A stretch of 64,000 bases of DNA, from NCBI RefSeq assembly GCF_007004645.1, contig NZ_ML660027.1:28544-92543 (forward strand), read 5' to 3'. Positions 63,995 to 64,000 of the stretch are shown here, in pieces. The notes below the pieces were generated by a model, which was not told where the DNA came from, searched no databases, and saw nothing but the letters and a program-made list of their open reading frames with translations. The DNA is from Aliiroseovarius halocynthiae (GTDB taxonomy: Bacteria > Pseudomonadota > Alphaproteobacteria > Rhodobacterales > Rhodobacteraceae). Made by a program: the position numbers and the translations under genes. The number at the start of each line of letters is the position of its first letter. The first letter of the stretch is position 1.

Positions 63995-64000
63995 TTTTCT

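Overview
The window reads as chromosomal DNA of a marine alphaproteobacterium of the Rhodobacteraceae (Roseobacter group). This is an inference from gene content: TRAP transporters, an alphaproteobacterial flagellar cluster with flbT, flaF and a DUF1217 gene, and dnaA-dnaN-recF-gyrB in close order. GC is moderately high, with AT-richer islands in the accessory genes. I saw no tRNA, rRNA, CRISPR array, transposase or prophage gene.

Left part (1-10.8 kb, mostly minus strand). A class Ib ribonucleotide reductase operon (nrdH, nrdI, nrdE, running off the left edge) lies downstream of a complete cobalamin riboswitch. A second cobalamin riboswitch precedes a four-gene operon: a CbiX-like/2Fe-2S protein plus a BtuFCD-type ABC importer. 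Both elements have the full conserved core, so B12 status probably controls both uptake and this B12-independent reductase. Next comes a marR-adaptor-RND efflux operon.

Transport block (11.1-23.6 kb). A TakP-like TRAP system has a very long large permease carrying a charged C-terminal extension. A complete peptide-type ABC importer with a fused double ATPase follows. Then come an alkaline-phosphatase-superfamily hydrolase, an FAH-family hydrolase and a GntR regulator.

Flagellar block (23.7-35.9 kb). flgB-flgC-fliE-fliQ-flgF-flgG-flgA-flgH-fliL run on the minus strand. fliI diverges from flgB. The DUF1217 gene, flbT, flaF, flagellin, a FlgN-like gene and a rod-binding protein are on the minus strand, and fliK-flgD on the plus strand.

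Housekeeping block (35.9-50.6 kb). This holds a small-molecule phosphotransferase, ubiB, ubiE, mutM, an enoyl-CoA hydratase, a decayed glycosyltransferase family 25 gene, rpsT, dnaA, dnaN, recF, two small genes (VOC and LysE families) and gyrB.

Ribosomal block (50.8-62.7 kb). rplB-rpsS-rplV-rpsC-rplP end at a strong terminator. About 4.8 kb of accessory genes follow: a lipoprotein, a hemerythrin-like protein, a MerR regulator with a divergent membrane protein, a CPBP protease, a 2OG-Fe(II) oxygenase-like protein and a SPOR-like membrane protein. The spc-type series rpmC-rpsQ-rplN-rplX-rplE-rpsN-rpsH-rplF-rplR-rpsE-rpmD then resumes from its own candidate promoter and a foldable leader. The usual S10/spc series is therefore split, and its start (rpsJ, rplC, rplD, rplW) and end (rplO, secY) are not next to these pieces. 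Small genes of unknown function fill the right end.
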